Shown here piece after piece: positions 7,444 through 16,368 of a DNA stretch of 64,000 nucleotides. The stretch lies in the NCBI RefSeq assembly GCF_031583065.1, contig NZ_CP134053.1, positions 3,782,001 through 3,846,000 of the forward strand. The letters run 5' to 3'. Both the position numbers and the translations under genes were made by a program. The notes below the pieces were generated by a model, which ran no database searches, was not told the DNA's origin, and saw only the letters and a list, made by a program, of their open reading frames with translations. Source of the DNA: Streptomyces sp. CGMCC 4.7035 (GTDB lineage Bacteria > Actinomycetota > Actinomycetes > Streptomycetales > Streptomycetaceae). Positions within the stretch are counted from its first letter, which is position 1; every line of letters begins with the position of its first letter.

Positions 7444-8826
7444 GTGTTCTTCGTCGACACCATCGAGCTTTCCGGGCTCGGAAACCGCAGCTATCTCGCG
7501 GGCGGCGCGCACACGGCGGTGGCCGTCGATCCGCCCAGGGACATCGACCAGGTCATCGCCGCGGCCGCGCGGCGCGGCGTGCGGATCTCGCACGTCGTCG
7601 AGACGCACATACACAACGACTACGTCTCCGGCGGGCTGGAGCTGGCCCGCGTCAGCGGTGCCGCCTATCTGGTCCCGGCCGCCGCGCGCGTCTCGTTCGA
7701 GCGGACCGCCGTGCACGACGGCGACAGGGTGGAGATCGACGAGGGTCTGACGCTGCGCGCCCTGGCGACCCCCGGGCACACGCCGCACCACACCTCGTAC
7801 GTCCTTGAGGAATCCGGCAGGGCCGTGGCGGTGTTCACCGGCGGCTCGCTGCTCATGGGCACGGTCGGCCGCCCCGATCTGGTCGAGCCCCGGCTGACCG
7901 AGGGGCTCGCCCGGGCCCAGCACGCCTCCGCCCATCGTCTGGCCGCCGAACTCGCGGACGAGACCCCCGTCCTGCCCACCCATGGTTTCGGCAGCTTCTG
8001 TTCCTCCGCGCAGGCAACCGGCGCGGCCACCACCATCGGCAAGGAGAAGCAGGTCAACGAGGCCCTCGTCCGGGACGTCGACACCTTCGTCGCGGACCTG
8101 CTGGCCGGCCTGGAGGACGTGCCGGCGTACTACGCGCACATGGGCCCCGCCAACGCCGCCGGTCCCGCACCGGTCGACCTGACCCCGCCCGCGATCGCCG
8201 ACGCCGAGGACATCGCGGCCCGCCTGGCGGCGGGGGAGTGGGTGGTGGACCTGCGCAGCCGTGTCGCGTTCGCCCAGGGGCATGTGGCCGGCTCGTTCAA
8301 CTTCGAGGTCCACGGACAGCTCGCCACCTATCTGGCCTGGCTGATCCCGTGGGGCAAACCCGTCACCCTGCTCGCCGAGTCGCCGGAGCAACTGGCCACG
8401 GCCCAGCGTGAGCTGACCCGGGTGGGCATCGACCGCCCGGCCGCCGCTGCCGTCGGCGGCCCCGCTTCCTGGCTGCGGGAGGGCGAGGCACCGGCCTCCT
8501 TCCGTCGTGCCACCTTCGCCGAGCTCGCGGAGCGGCGCACCGCGGACGTCGTCGTCGTCCTGGACGTCCGCCGCGACTCCGAGCGCGCAGGCGGGCACGT
8601 CCAGGGGGCGCTGCACATCCCCGTGCACACCCTGCACCGGCGGCTCGACGAGATACCCGCGGGTGAGGTGTGGGTGCACTGCGCGGGCGGTATGCGCGCC
8701 GCGATCGCGGCGTCCCTGCTCGACGCCGCGGGGCGTGACGTCGTCGCCGTCGACGACGGTTTCCAGGCGGCCGTGGCGGCCGGGCTCACCGTGCGCGAAA
8801 GCCACGGCGACGGCTCGACCGCGTGA
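7444..8826 (+). CDS. MBL-fold sulfur transferase/persulfide dioxygenase-like protein with two rhodanese domains
   Basis: 460 residues with three domains, the order seen in S. aureus CstB. Residues 1-225 are an ETHE1-like metallo-beta-lactamase domain (THIHNDYVSGG near 54, ATPGHTPHHTSY near 108, THGFGSFC near 180). Next comes a rhodanese-like domain with no catalytic Cys, then a C-terminal rhodanese with the loop HCAGGMRAA. The expected role is oxidation or transfer of persulfide sulfur to sulfite or thiosulfate. The Asp of the usual TGD iron ligand is Gly here (FTGGSLLMG) and HxHxDH reads HxHxDY, so the metal site is altered. GTG 7444 follows AAAGGAG; the ATG at 7420 overlaps the operator. 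It overlaps the exporter gene by 4 bp and is likely repressed by the CstR-like protein. Confidence 0.85.
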   Translation: MFFVDTIELSGLGNRSYLAGGAHTAVAVDPPRDIDQVIAAAARRGVRISHVVETHIHNDYVSGGLELARVSGAAYLVPAAARVSFERTAVHDGDRVEIDEGLTLRALATPGHTPHHTSYVLEESGRAVAVFTGGSLLMGTVGRPDLVEPRLTEGLARAQHASAHRLAAELADETPVLPTHGFGSFCSSAQATGAATTIGKEKQVNEALVRDVDTFVADLLAGLEDVPAYYAHMGPANAAGPAPVDLTPPAIADAEDIAARLAAGEWVVDLRSRVAFAQGHVAGSFNFEVHGQLATYLAWLIPWGKPVTLLAESPEQLATAQRELTRVGIDRPAAAAVGGPASWLREGEAPASFRRATFAELAERRTADVVVVLDVRRDSERAGGHVQGALHIPVHTLHRRLDEIPAGEVWVHCAGGMRAAIAASLLDAAGRDVVAVDDGFQAAVAAGLTVRESHGDGSTA

Positions 8827-9569
8827 GCACCCTGCTCCTCGCTCTCGCCGCCGGTGCCGTCGTCGGACTGGCGCTCGGCACGCTCGGTGGCGGCGGAAGC
8901 GTCCTGGCCGTCCCCGTTCTGATCCATCTGCTCGGTTTCACCCCGGTCGCCGCCACCACCGCGAGCCTGCTCATCGTGACCGCGACCTCCGCGACCGCCC
9001 TGGTGGCACACGCCCGTGAGGGGAACGTCCGCTGGCGGAGGGGAAGTCTGTTCGCCGCCGCGGGCATCCTCCCCGCCATGCTCACCGCCGTGCTGGCGGA
9101 CCGGGTTCCCGACGCCGTGCTGACCGGCGCGTTCGCCGTCGTCGCGCTGGTGTCCGCGCTCCGCATGCTGCTGCCGCGGTCCACGGCCGACGGCGGGCGC
9201 GAGGTACGGGCGGCTCCGGCCGCCGCGGCCGGCGCGGGCCTCGGCGCGGTCACCGGCTTCCTCGGTGTCGGCGGCGGCTTCCTCGCCGTACCGGCGCTGG
9301 TGGGTGTCCTCGGACTGCGGATGCGGCTCGCGGTGGGCACCAGCCTGCTGGTCATCACGATCAACTCGCTGGCCGCACTCGCGGCCCGCACGGGCACGGC
9401 CGACGGGCTGGACTGGTCGGTCGTCGCGCCCTTCGCCGGGGCGGCGGTCCTGGCCGCGTGGGACGGGAAGCGGCTCGGCGCCCGCGTGTCCGCGGGCCTG
9501 CTGCAGCGGGTCTTCGCGGTGGTGCTGCTGATGGTCGCCCTGTACATGCTGGTCGACGCGGTGGGATGA
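8823..9569 (+). CDS. TauE/SafE-family sulfite exporter
   Basis: 248 residues, very hydrophobic, with about eight predicted membrane helices in two halves. Each half starts with a Gly-rich motif (GLALGTLGGGGSVLAVPVL and GAVTGFLGVGGGFLAVPAL), the hallmark of the TauE/SafE (DUF81) family. The GTG overlaps the stop of the MBL-rhodanese gene by 4 bp, so they are co-translated. In this context export of sulfite or a related sulfur anion produced by persulfide oxidation is the most natural role. The transported ion cannot be proven from sequence. Confidence 0.88.
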   Translation: MSTLLLALAAGAVVGLALGTLGGGGSVLAVPVLIHLLGFTPVAATTASLLIVTATSATALVAHAREGNVRWRRGSLFAAAGILPAMLTAVLADRVPDAVLTGAFAVVALVSALRMLLPRSTADGGREVRAAPAAAAGAGLGAVTGFLGVGGGFLAVPALVGVLGLRMRLAVGTSLLVITINSLAALAARTGTADGLDWSVVAPFAGAAVLAAWDGKRLGARVSAGLLQRVFAVVLLMVALYMLVDAVG

Positions 9570-9614
9570 ACCGCGTCCCGAAGTCGGCCCCGTCCCGGGA
9601 CGAGGCCGATGTCC

Positions 9615-10576
<962 letters not shown>

Positions 10577-10695
10577 GGCAACCACGCGACCTCCCGCACG
10601 GCCGGGCCCGACCAGGAGCGGCCGGGCCCGACAAGGGGAGGCACTGCGGGGCCCGAACAGGAGCGCAACGGCCGGGTGGGGCCGATAATGCGGGC

Positions 10696-11820
10696 ATGGG
10701 CCCACGACTCACGGATGTGAGCGCACGCGCCCGGCTGGCCGGTCCCGGGGAGGACATCGGCCGGGACGAGTTGGCGCTCGCCACCCGCAATCACGGACTG
10801 CCCCTGGAAGCACTGCGCTACGACGTCACGCCACCGGGCCTGCACTATGTCCTGACGCACTACGACATCCCGTACGTCCCCGAGGACGCCCCCTGGCACC
10901 TCACCCTCGGCGGCCGGGTGCGCAGGGCGCTACGGCTGACCGTGGCCGACGTGCGGACGTATCCCGCCGTCACCACGCGGGTGACGCTGGAGTGCGCGGG
11001 CAACGGCCGGGCACTGCTGACCCCGCGTCCGGTGAGCCAGCCGTGGCTGGTCGAGGCGGTCGGCACCGCCGAGTGGACGGGCGTGCCACTGCGGCTGTTG
11101 CTCACCGAGGCCGGTGCCGACGCCGATGCCGTCGACGTGGTCTTCACCGGCGCCGACCACGGCGTCGAACGCGGGGTGGAGCAGGACTACCGGCGCGCCC
11201 TGCCCCTGGAGGTGGCCACCGGGACCGAGCCCGAGGTGCTGGTCGCGTACGAGATGAACGGTGCGCCGCTGCCGCCGCAGCACGGCCATCCGCTGCGCCT
11301 CGTGGTGCCCGGCTGGTACGGCATGGCACACGTGAAGTGGTTGCGGGACATCACCGTGACCGACGGGGCTTTCACGGGTTTCCAGCACGCCGTGGCGTAC
11401 CGGCTGCGGCAGCATCCCGAGGAGGACGGCGAACCGGTCACGCGGATCGCGCCGCGCGCCCTGCTCGTGCCGCCCGGTTTCCCGGACTTCATGTCCCGGG
11501 CGCGGGTGGTCCGGCCCGGCGCGGTACCGCTGGAGGGACGGGCCTGGTCCGGGCGGGCTCCGGTGACGTCGGTGGAGGTGAGCACCGACGACGGGCGCAC
11601 CTGGCGCGAGGTCGGTCTGGACCCGCGGGACGGGCACCGGTGGGCCTGGCGCCGGTGGCACCACGAGTGGACCGCCGCCCCGGGCGACCATGTGCTGAGC
11701 GTCCGGGCCACCGACGCCGAGGGCCACACCCAGCCGCTGGAACAGCCGTGGAACCGCGGCGGCTTCGCCAACAACCTGGTCCACCGGGTCCCGGTCGTCT
11801 GTCTGGACCGGGACGGCTGA
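10696..11820 (+). CDS. Sulfite oxidase-like molybdenum enzyme
   Basis: 374 residues: a molybdopterin-binding oxidoreductase domain (about 30-250) followed by the Mo-co dimerisation domain (about 260-370). The molybdenum-ligating Cys is Cys100 in TRVTLECAGNGR. Other family motifs are VGTAEWTGVPLRLLL, VLVAYEMNGAPLPPQHG and HVKWLRDI. No heme domain or Tat signal is visible, so it is probably a cytoplasmic sulfite-oxidising enzyme. It sits directly after the persulfide genes, so it can remove the sulfite they make. A GATAAT -10-like hexamer ends 6 nt before the ATG and no ribosome site is present, suggesting a leaderless transcript. Confidence 0.85.
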   Translation: MGPRLTDVSARARLAGPGEDIGRDELALATRNHGLPLEALRYDVTPPGLHYVLTHYDIPYVPEDAPWHLTLGGRVRRALRLTVADVRTYPAVTTRVTLECAGNGRALLTPRPVSQPWLVEAVGTAEWTGVPLRLLLTEAGADADAVDVVFTGADHGVERGVEQDYRRALPLEVATGTEPEVLVAYEMNGAPLPPQHGHPLRLVVPGWYGMAHVKWLRDITVTDGAFTGFQHAVAYRLRQHPEEDGEPVTRIAPRALLVPPGFPDFMSRARVVRPGAVPLEGRAWSGRAPVTSVEVSTDDGRTWREVGLDPRDGHRWAWRRWHHEWTAAPGDHVLSVRATDAEGHTQPLEQPWNRGGFANNLVHRVPVVCLDRDG

Positions 11821-11836
11821 CCAAGACGAACATCCG

Positions 11837-11945
11837 GCACAGGGACTGCCTGTACGACCGCCCTGCACAGGGACTGCCTGTACGACCGTCCTGCACAGGG
11901 ACTCCTGTACGACCGCCCTGCACAGGGACTGCCTGTACGACCTCT
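11837..11945. repeat. 28-bp tandem repeat, four copies
   Basis: Units start with gcacagggactgcctgtacg at 11837, 11865, 11893 (27 nt, one base shorter) and 11920 (truncated). Each contains a small AGG-gactg-CCT hairpin. The array fills the whole gap between the convergent sulfite oxidase and permease genes. Confidence 0.93.
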
Positions 11946-13327
11946 TACCGGGCTATACGACCTCTCCCGGCACCCTCCCCGCCGCCGGCCGCCGGGCCGT
12001 CCGCCCCGGGGGCAACCGAAGCCGCCTTCGAGGGAAGGTGGTTGAAGAGCAGATTCAATACGATCGCCGTCAGGCACCCGGCGCTGATCCCGCTGTTCAT
12101 CACCGTCTGGAACCAGTCCGGGAACTGCTCGTAGACCGTCGGCACGCCGACCGGCAGCATGCCGACCGCCACCGAGACGGCCACCACCGTCAGATTGTGG
12201 TTGCCCTCGAAGTCCACCTCGGCCAGGGTGCGCAGCCCGCTCGCGGCGACAGTCCCGAACATCACCAGGCCCGCGCCGCCCAGCACCGGTGCCGGAACCG
12301 CCGCGACCACCGCGCCCAGCTTCGGCAGCAGGCCCAGCAGGACGAGGATGCCGCCGGCGGCCGCCACGACCCAGCGGCTGCGCACGCGGGTCATGCCGAT
12401 GAGGCCTACGTTCTGCGCGTACGCGGTGTACGGGAAGGTGTTGAACACGCCGCCGAGGACCGTGGAGAGCCCGTCGGCGCGCAGACCGTCCGCGAGCGAG
12501 CGCGGCTCCACCGTGCGACCGGTCAGCTCGCCGACCGCGATCAGGTCTCCGGTCGTCTCGGTCATCGTCACCAGCGCCACCACCAGCATCGACGCGATCG
12601 CCGAGGCATGGAAGACCGGCGTGCCGAAGTGGAACGGCGTGCTGATCCCGACCCAGTCGGCGTCCCCGACCCCGCCGAAGTCCGTGAACCCGAACGGCAC
12701 CGCGACCGCGAGTCCCACCACGATGCCGATCAGCACCGCGATCCGGCTCAGGAACGCGGGCGCGAACCGCTGCACCCCGAGCACCACCGCGAGCACGAAG
12801 GCCGCGAGCGCCAGGTTCTTCGGCTCCCCGAAGTCCTGCGACCCCTGGCCGCCCGCGGCCCAGTTGCCCGCCACCGGCAGCAGCGAGACACCGATGATCA
12901 GGATCACCGTGCCGGTGACGAGCGGTGGGAAGAACCGCAGCAGCCTGCCGAAGACCGGCGCGAGCAGCATGATCGCGAGGCCCGCCACGATCACCGAGCC
13001 GTAGATCGCGGGCAGTCCGCCGCCCGTCGTCCCGATGAGCACCATCGGGGAGACGGCGGCGAAGGTACAGCCCTGCATGATCGGCAGCCGGACACCGAAA
13101 CGCCAGAAGCCGACGCACTGGATGAGCGTCGCGATGCCGCACACCAGCAGATCGGCGGTGATCAGGTATGCCAGGTCGGCGGGCGACAGCTTCATGGCTC
13201 CGCCGACGATCAACGGGACGGCCACCGCGCCGGCGTACATCGCGAGGACGTGTTGGAGCCCGAAAGCGGCGAGTCGGCGAATGGGTGGGACTTCGTCCAC
13301 AGGATGCACGGGTGTCGTGGTCGTCAT
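11945..13327 (-). CDS. NCS2-family xanthine/uracil permease
   Basis: 460 residues with about 14 membrane spans. NCS2 hallmarks include the QH motif in AAFGLQHVLAMYAGAVAVPL, the signature TTGDLIAVGE, and the QNVGLIGMTRVRSRWVVAAAG segment. The QNVGxIxxTxVxSR form resembles purine (xanthine/uric acid) rather than uracil transporters, so a purine substrate with proton symport is likely. ATG 13327 lacks a ribosome site; a TACGGT hexamer lies 7 nt upstream on the minus strand, compatible with a leaderless start. The CitE-like gene with an IclR-like site is far away, so linkage to purine catabolism is only suggestive. Confidence 0.88.
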   Translation of the reverse strand: MTTTTPVHPVDEVPPIRRLAAFGLQHVLAMYAGAVAVPLIVGGAMKLSPADLAYLITADLLVCGIATLIQCVGFWRFGVRLPIMQGCTFAAVSPMVLIGTTGGGLPAIYGSVIVAGLAIMLLAPVFGRLLRFFPPLVTGTVILIIGVSLLPVAGNWAAGGQGSQDFGEPKNLALAAFVLAVVLGVQRFAPAFLSRIAVLIGIVVGLAVAVPFGFTDFGGVGDADWVGISTPFHFGTPVFHASAIASMLVVALVTMTETTGDLIAVGELTGRTVEPRSLADGLRADGLSTVLGGVFNTFPYTAYAQNVGLIGMTRVRSRWVVAAAGGILVLLGLLPKLGAVVAAVPAPVLGGAGLVMFGTVAASGLRTLAEVDFEGNHNLTVVAVSVAVGMLPVGVPTVYEQFPDWFQTVMNSGISAGCLTAIVLNLLFNHLPSKAASVAPGADGPAAGGGEGAGRGRIAR

Positions 13328-13412
13328 GGGGGAGACCGTAGGCCGCTTGAACAGGTTGTTGATTTCGGGGTGATTGCTGCTCTGTGTCGTGCCTGCGGCC
13401 CGGCTCCGACCT

Positions 13413-14756
13413 TCAGGGTGCGCCGCAGTTCGCGGCGGCCAGAAGGGACTCCCAATCCGGGAGCTTCACCACTCTGCGGCCCAGCGACGCCCCCAGTTCC
13501 GCCTCCGCCCGCTCGATCGCCAGCCAGCCCGACCACTCGACCGGCGCGAGCCCGTCCGCCCGGAGCGCCTGCGGCGCGTCCTCGGGGACCTCACGCCGTA
13601 CCAGCCCGGGCGCGTCCTCCAGCAGTGACGTCACCGTCTCCTTCGCGCACGGACGGTTCGTGCCGATGACGCCCGTCGGGCCCCGCTTGATCCAGCCCGC
13701 GACATACTCGCCCGGCGAGACGGCCCCCTCCCGCAGCACCCGCCCGGCGCGATGCGGCACGGTGCCGGTCTCCCCGTCGAACGGCAGCCCCTCCAGCGGC
13801 ACTCCGCGATAGCCGACCGAGCGCAGCACGAGTTGTGTCTCGATGTCCTCGTACCGCCCGCTGCCCGTCACTCCGCCGCTTCCGTCGGGGCGCGTCCGCT
13901 CGAAGCGCACCGCGCCCACGCGGTTGCCGGCGGCGAGCAGTTCGACCGGCCGCAGGAAGAAGCGCAGCCGGATCCGGTGCGCGGCGCCCCGTGGCGGTGT
14001 CGCGGCCCAGCCGCGCAGCACCTCGATGTTGCGGCGCTGGGGGGCCGGCAGTCCGGACGGGTCGACGTACCCGGGATCGAGCGCCAGCTCCTCCTCGTCC
14101 ACGACCACCTCGGTGTCCGGCAGGGTGCCCAGCTCGCGCAGCTCCTTGGTGGTGAAGCGGGCCTGCGAGGGGCCGCGCCGCCCCACCATGTGGATCTCGG
14201 TGACCCCGCTGGCGGCCAACGCGGTCAGCGCCGCCTGCGGCATGTCGGTCGGGCTCAGCTCCGTCACCCCGCGGGCCAGCATGCGGGTCACGTCCACCGC
14301 GACGTTCCCGACACCGATGACCACGGCCGTCCGTGTGCCGAGCAGGAACCCGTCGGCTACGGCGTCCGGGTGCGCGCTGTACCAGGACACGAATTCGGTA
14401 GCCGACCAGCTGCCGGGCAGATCCTCGCCCGGGATGCCCAGATGGCGGTCGGTCGCGGCGCCCACGCAGTAGACGACCGCGTGGTACAGCTCGCGCAGCC
14501 GGGCGGGCGGCACGCCGCCCGTACCCACCTGGAGGCCGCCGAGGAACCGGACCCGGTCGTGCTCCAGGACCGTGCGCAGATTGTTCTGCAGGGACTTGAT
14601 CTTCTCGTGGTCCGGCGCCACCCCGTACCGCACCAGCCCATACGGGCAGGGCAGCCGGTCGAGGACGTCGACGCGCACCTCTGGATCCTGCTGGACAAGG
14701 CTCTGGGCGGTGTAGACACCACTGGGCCCGGAGCCGACGACGGCGACACGCAGCAC
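13413..14756 (-). CDS. FprA-type ferredoxin/adrenodoxin-NADP+ reductase
   Basis: 447 residues, the usual length. The FAD-binding motif VAVVGSGPSGVYTAQSLV opens the protein; PYGLVRYGVAPDHEKIK is the family signature; AVVIGVGNVAVDVTRML is the NADPH-binding motif; and YVAGWIKRGPTGVIGTNRPCAKETV is near the C-terminus. It transfers electrons between NADPH and ferredoxins, for example for cytochrome P450s. GTG 14756 follows GAGGGAG and gives the canonical N-terminus; the longer frame to 14897 is not supported. It stands alone with no ferredoxin or P450 in the window. Confidence 0.93.
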   Translation of the reverse strand: MLRVAVVGSGPSGVYTAQSLVQQDPEVRVDVLDRLPCPYGLVRYGVAPDHEKIKSLQNNLRTVLEHDRVRFLGGLQVGTGGVPPARLRELYHAVVYCVGAATDRHLGIPGEDLPGSWSATEFVSWYSAHPDAVADGFLLGTRTAVVIGVGNVAVDVTRMLARGVTELSPTDMPQAALTALAASGVTEIHMVGRRGPSQARFTTKELRELGTLPDTEVVVDEEELALDPGYVDPSGLPAPQRRNIEVLRGWAATPPRGAAHRIRLRFFLRPVELLAAGNRVGAVRFERTRPDGSGGVTGSGRYEDIETQLVLRSVGYRGVPLEGLPFDGETGTVPHRAGRVLREGAVSPGEYVAGWIKRGPTGVIGTNRPCAKETVTSLLEDAPGLVRREVPEDAPQALRADGLAPVEWSGWLAIERAEAELGASLGRRVVKLPDWESLLAAANCGAP

Positions 14757-14921
14757 GGCGGAGCTCCCTCGTGGAGGAGATCGCTGATGGCTCCAGCATG
14801 GCACTGCACACGGCGTGAAGGGAGAGGGAGCGGGGCGGGCGTGTCGCTGGGCCGACGGGGTGCGGTGCACGCTCCTCCTGCGCGTGGCTCTCCCCATGGA
14901 TTGTGATCATTCGCTTACGTT

Positions 14922-15446
14922 GTGTATGTGCTGGAAGAGCCCTTTGAGGATCTTTCTGATCGCTTTCGATCAGACGGAGCGGTGTCCGTGTGGCCCGCGT
15001 GGGAAGTGCAGGACCATGAGAGCGCTGTCTCGTGGTTCGGTGTCCGGCTGGACTTCCCCGACGGGGGACAGGTCGACGTCCTCGCCGTCGTGGCCGCCGG
15101 ATGTGTGGCGATCGAGGAGGTGCGGGCTCAGCCGCCCCTGTCGCTCGACGACCTCGCCGCGCTCGCCGACTGGATCGAGGAACCGCTGCTGGAGGCGTGC
15201 GGCGCGGCGCCCGAACCCTCGCACGAGCCGGCCCCGGCACCCGCCCCCCGCGCCGACCCCGACTGGCCGGGCGGCCTCGAAGGGTGGCGCCTGGTCGCGC
15301 AGGAGTACCTGGCGGCCCAGCGGCAGGGCATCGACCCGGTGTCCGCCGTGATGCGGATGACCGGATGCAGCCGCCGTACATCACTGAAACTGATCGGCGG
15401 AGCACGCGACATCGGGCTCCTGACGCCACGTCACGCCCAACGCTGA
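14922..15446 (+). CDS. Uncharacterised streptomycete protein (DUF6214-like)
   Basis: 174 residues. The N-terminal 90 residues (VSVWPAWEVQDHESAVSWFG, VRLDFPDGGQVDVLAVVAAG) look like a small globular domain. A Pro/Ala-rich linker follows. The C-terminal 45 residues (AAQRQGIDPVSAVMRMTG, CSRRTSLKLIGGARDIGLL) resemble a helix-turn-helix. I believe this corresponds to the family called DUF6214, but I am unsure. GTG 14922 or GTG 14928 may be the start; a TACGTT hexamer directly upstream suggests a leaderless mRNA. It is divergent from the ferredoxin reductase gene. Confidence 0.6.
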   Translation: MYVLEEPFEDLSDRFRSDGAVSVWPAWEVQDHESAVSWFGVRLDFPDGGQVDVLAVVAAGCVAIEEVRAQPPLSLDDLAALADWIEEPLLEACGAAPEPSHEPAPAPAPRADPDWPGGLEGWRLVAQEYLAAQRQGIDPVSAVMRMTGCSRRTSLKLIGGARDIGLLTPRHAQR

Positions 15447-15466
15447 GCGGTCGCCCGGTGAACGGC

Positions 15467-15568
15467 GCCGCTCCCCGTCCGGCCTCGTGGACTCGCCGCC
15501 GCTCCCCGTACGCCCTCGTGGACCCGCCGCCGCTCCCCGTACGGCCTCGCGGACCCGCCGCCGCTCCG
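15467..15568. repeat. 31-bp tandem repeat, about 3.3 copies
   Basis: Units beginning gccgctcccc occur at 15467, 15498, 15529 and 15560 (partial), each carrying gtacggcctcgtggaccc with few substitutions. The array lies between the convergent DUF6214-like and DUF305 genes. There are no spacers. Confidence 0.92.
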
Positions 15569-15601
15569 GCCTGTGACGGCGGGCCTGTGGGGCCGAGCCC
15601 G

Positions 15602-16270
15602 TCACAGCATGTCGCGCATCCGGCTGATCTCGCTCGTCTGCTGCGCGATCACGTCGTCGGCCATTTCCTCGATCTGTAGGTTGTTGCCCTGCGCCTTCAC
15701 CTCCGTGGCCATGGTGATCGCCCCGCCGTGGTGCGTGATCATCAGCTTGAGGAACAGCTCGTCGAACGCCTCGCCCTCGGCCGCGCGCAGCCGCTTCAGC
15801 TGGGCCTCGGTCGCCATGCCGGGCATCGTGCCGTGCTGGTGCGAGGGGCCCTGACCCTCGCTGTCGTGCGTCTTCAACCAGCCCTCCATAGCGGCGATTT
15901 CGGGCTTTTGTGCGGCCACGATCCGCTCTGCCAGCCGCTTCACCTTCTCCGACTCGGCGTGTTTCGGTGCGAGTCGGGCCATCTCCAGGGCCTGCGCATG
16001 GTGCTCGATCATCATCCGCGCGTAGGAGAAGTCCGCCGCGTTCGGGGTGTCGTCCTCGGCGCGCCGTGTGGCGGCCTCTTCGGCGGAAAGCGTTTTGGCC
16101 GCCTCTCCAGGCTTTCCGGGCGCGATCACCGAAGGGCCCTTCGGTGCCGCGGAGTTGGTGCTCGATCCGGAGTCGCAGCCGGCGAGCAGGGCCACTGCCA
16201 GCGGCAATGCCAGCAGCGATACGACGGACGCGTGGCGACCGGGCGCACGCGTGTGATCAAAGGAGTTCAT
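15602..16270 (-). CDS. DUF305 lipoprotein
   Basis: 222 residues. The N-terminus carries a lipoprotein signal ending LAVALLAGC (lipobox LAGC), so it is exported and lipid-anchored. Two DUF305 halves follow, each with the double-His motif: DFSYARMMIEHHAQALEMA and FLKLMITHHGGAITMA. Paired His and Met residues suggest metal (often copper) binding in this ferritin-like helical family, though the function is not established. ATG 16270 was chosen because the signal peptide then has normal length; ATG 16303 is in frame upstream. It is divergent from the LVIVD-repeat protein gene. Confidence 0.85.
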   Translation of the reverse strand: MNSFDHTRAPGRHASVVSLLALPLAVALLAGCDSGSSTNSAAPKGPSVIAPGKPGEAAKTLSAEEAATRRAEDDTPNAADFSYARMMIEHHAQALEMARLAPKHAESEKVKRLAERIVAAQKPEIAAMEGWLKTHDSEGQGPSHQHGTMPGMATEAQLKRLRAAEGEAFDELFLKLMITHHGGAITMATEVKAQGNNLQIEEMADDVIAQQTSEISRMRDML

Positions 16271-16368
16271 GACGAATGTATTGCCATCTGTTGATCTCCG
16301 CATGAGACAGACGATACTTCGGGGGTCCGTGATCCGTTCAAGCCCGAACGGCTACCAGGGAGGACTCA

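Noticed and set aside
6178..8805. 875-codon open frame on the minus strand
   Set aside because: It is antisense to the Rv1733c-like and MBL-rhodanese genes, which have clear families; composition is Arg/Gly/His-rich shadow.
11837..11945. CRISPR-like array of 28-bp repeats
   Set aside because: Repeats follow each other directly without unique spacers.
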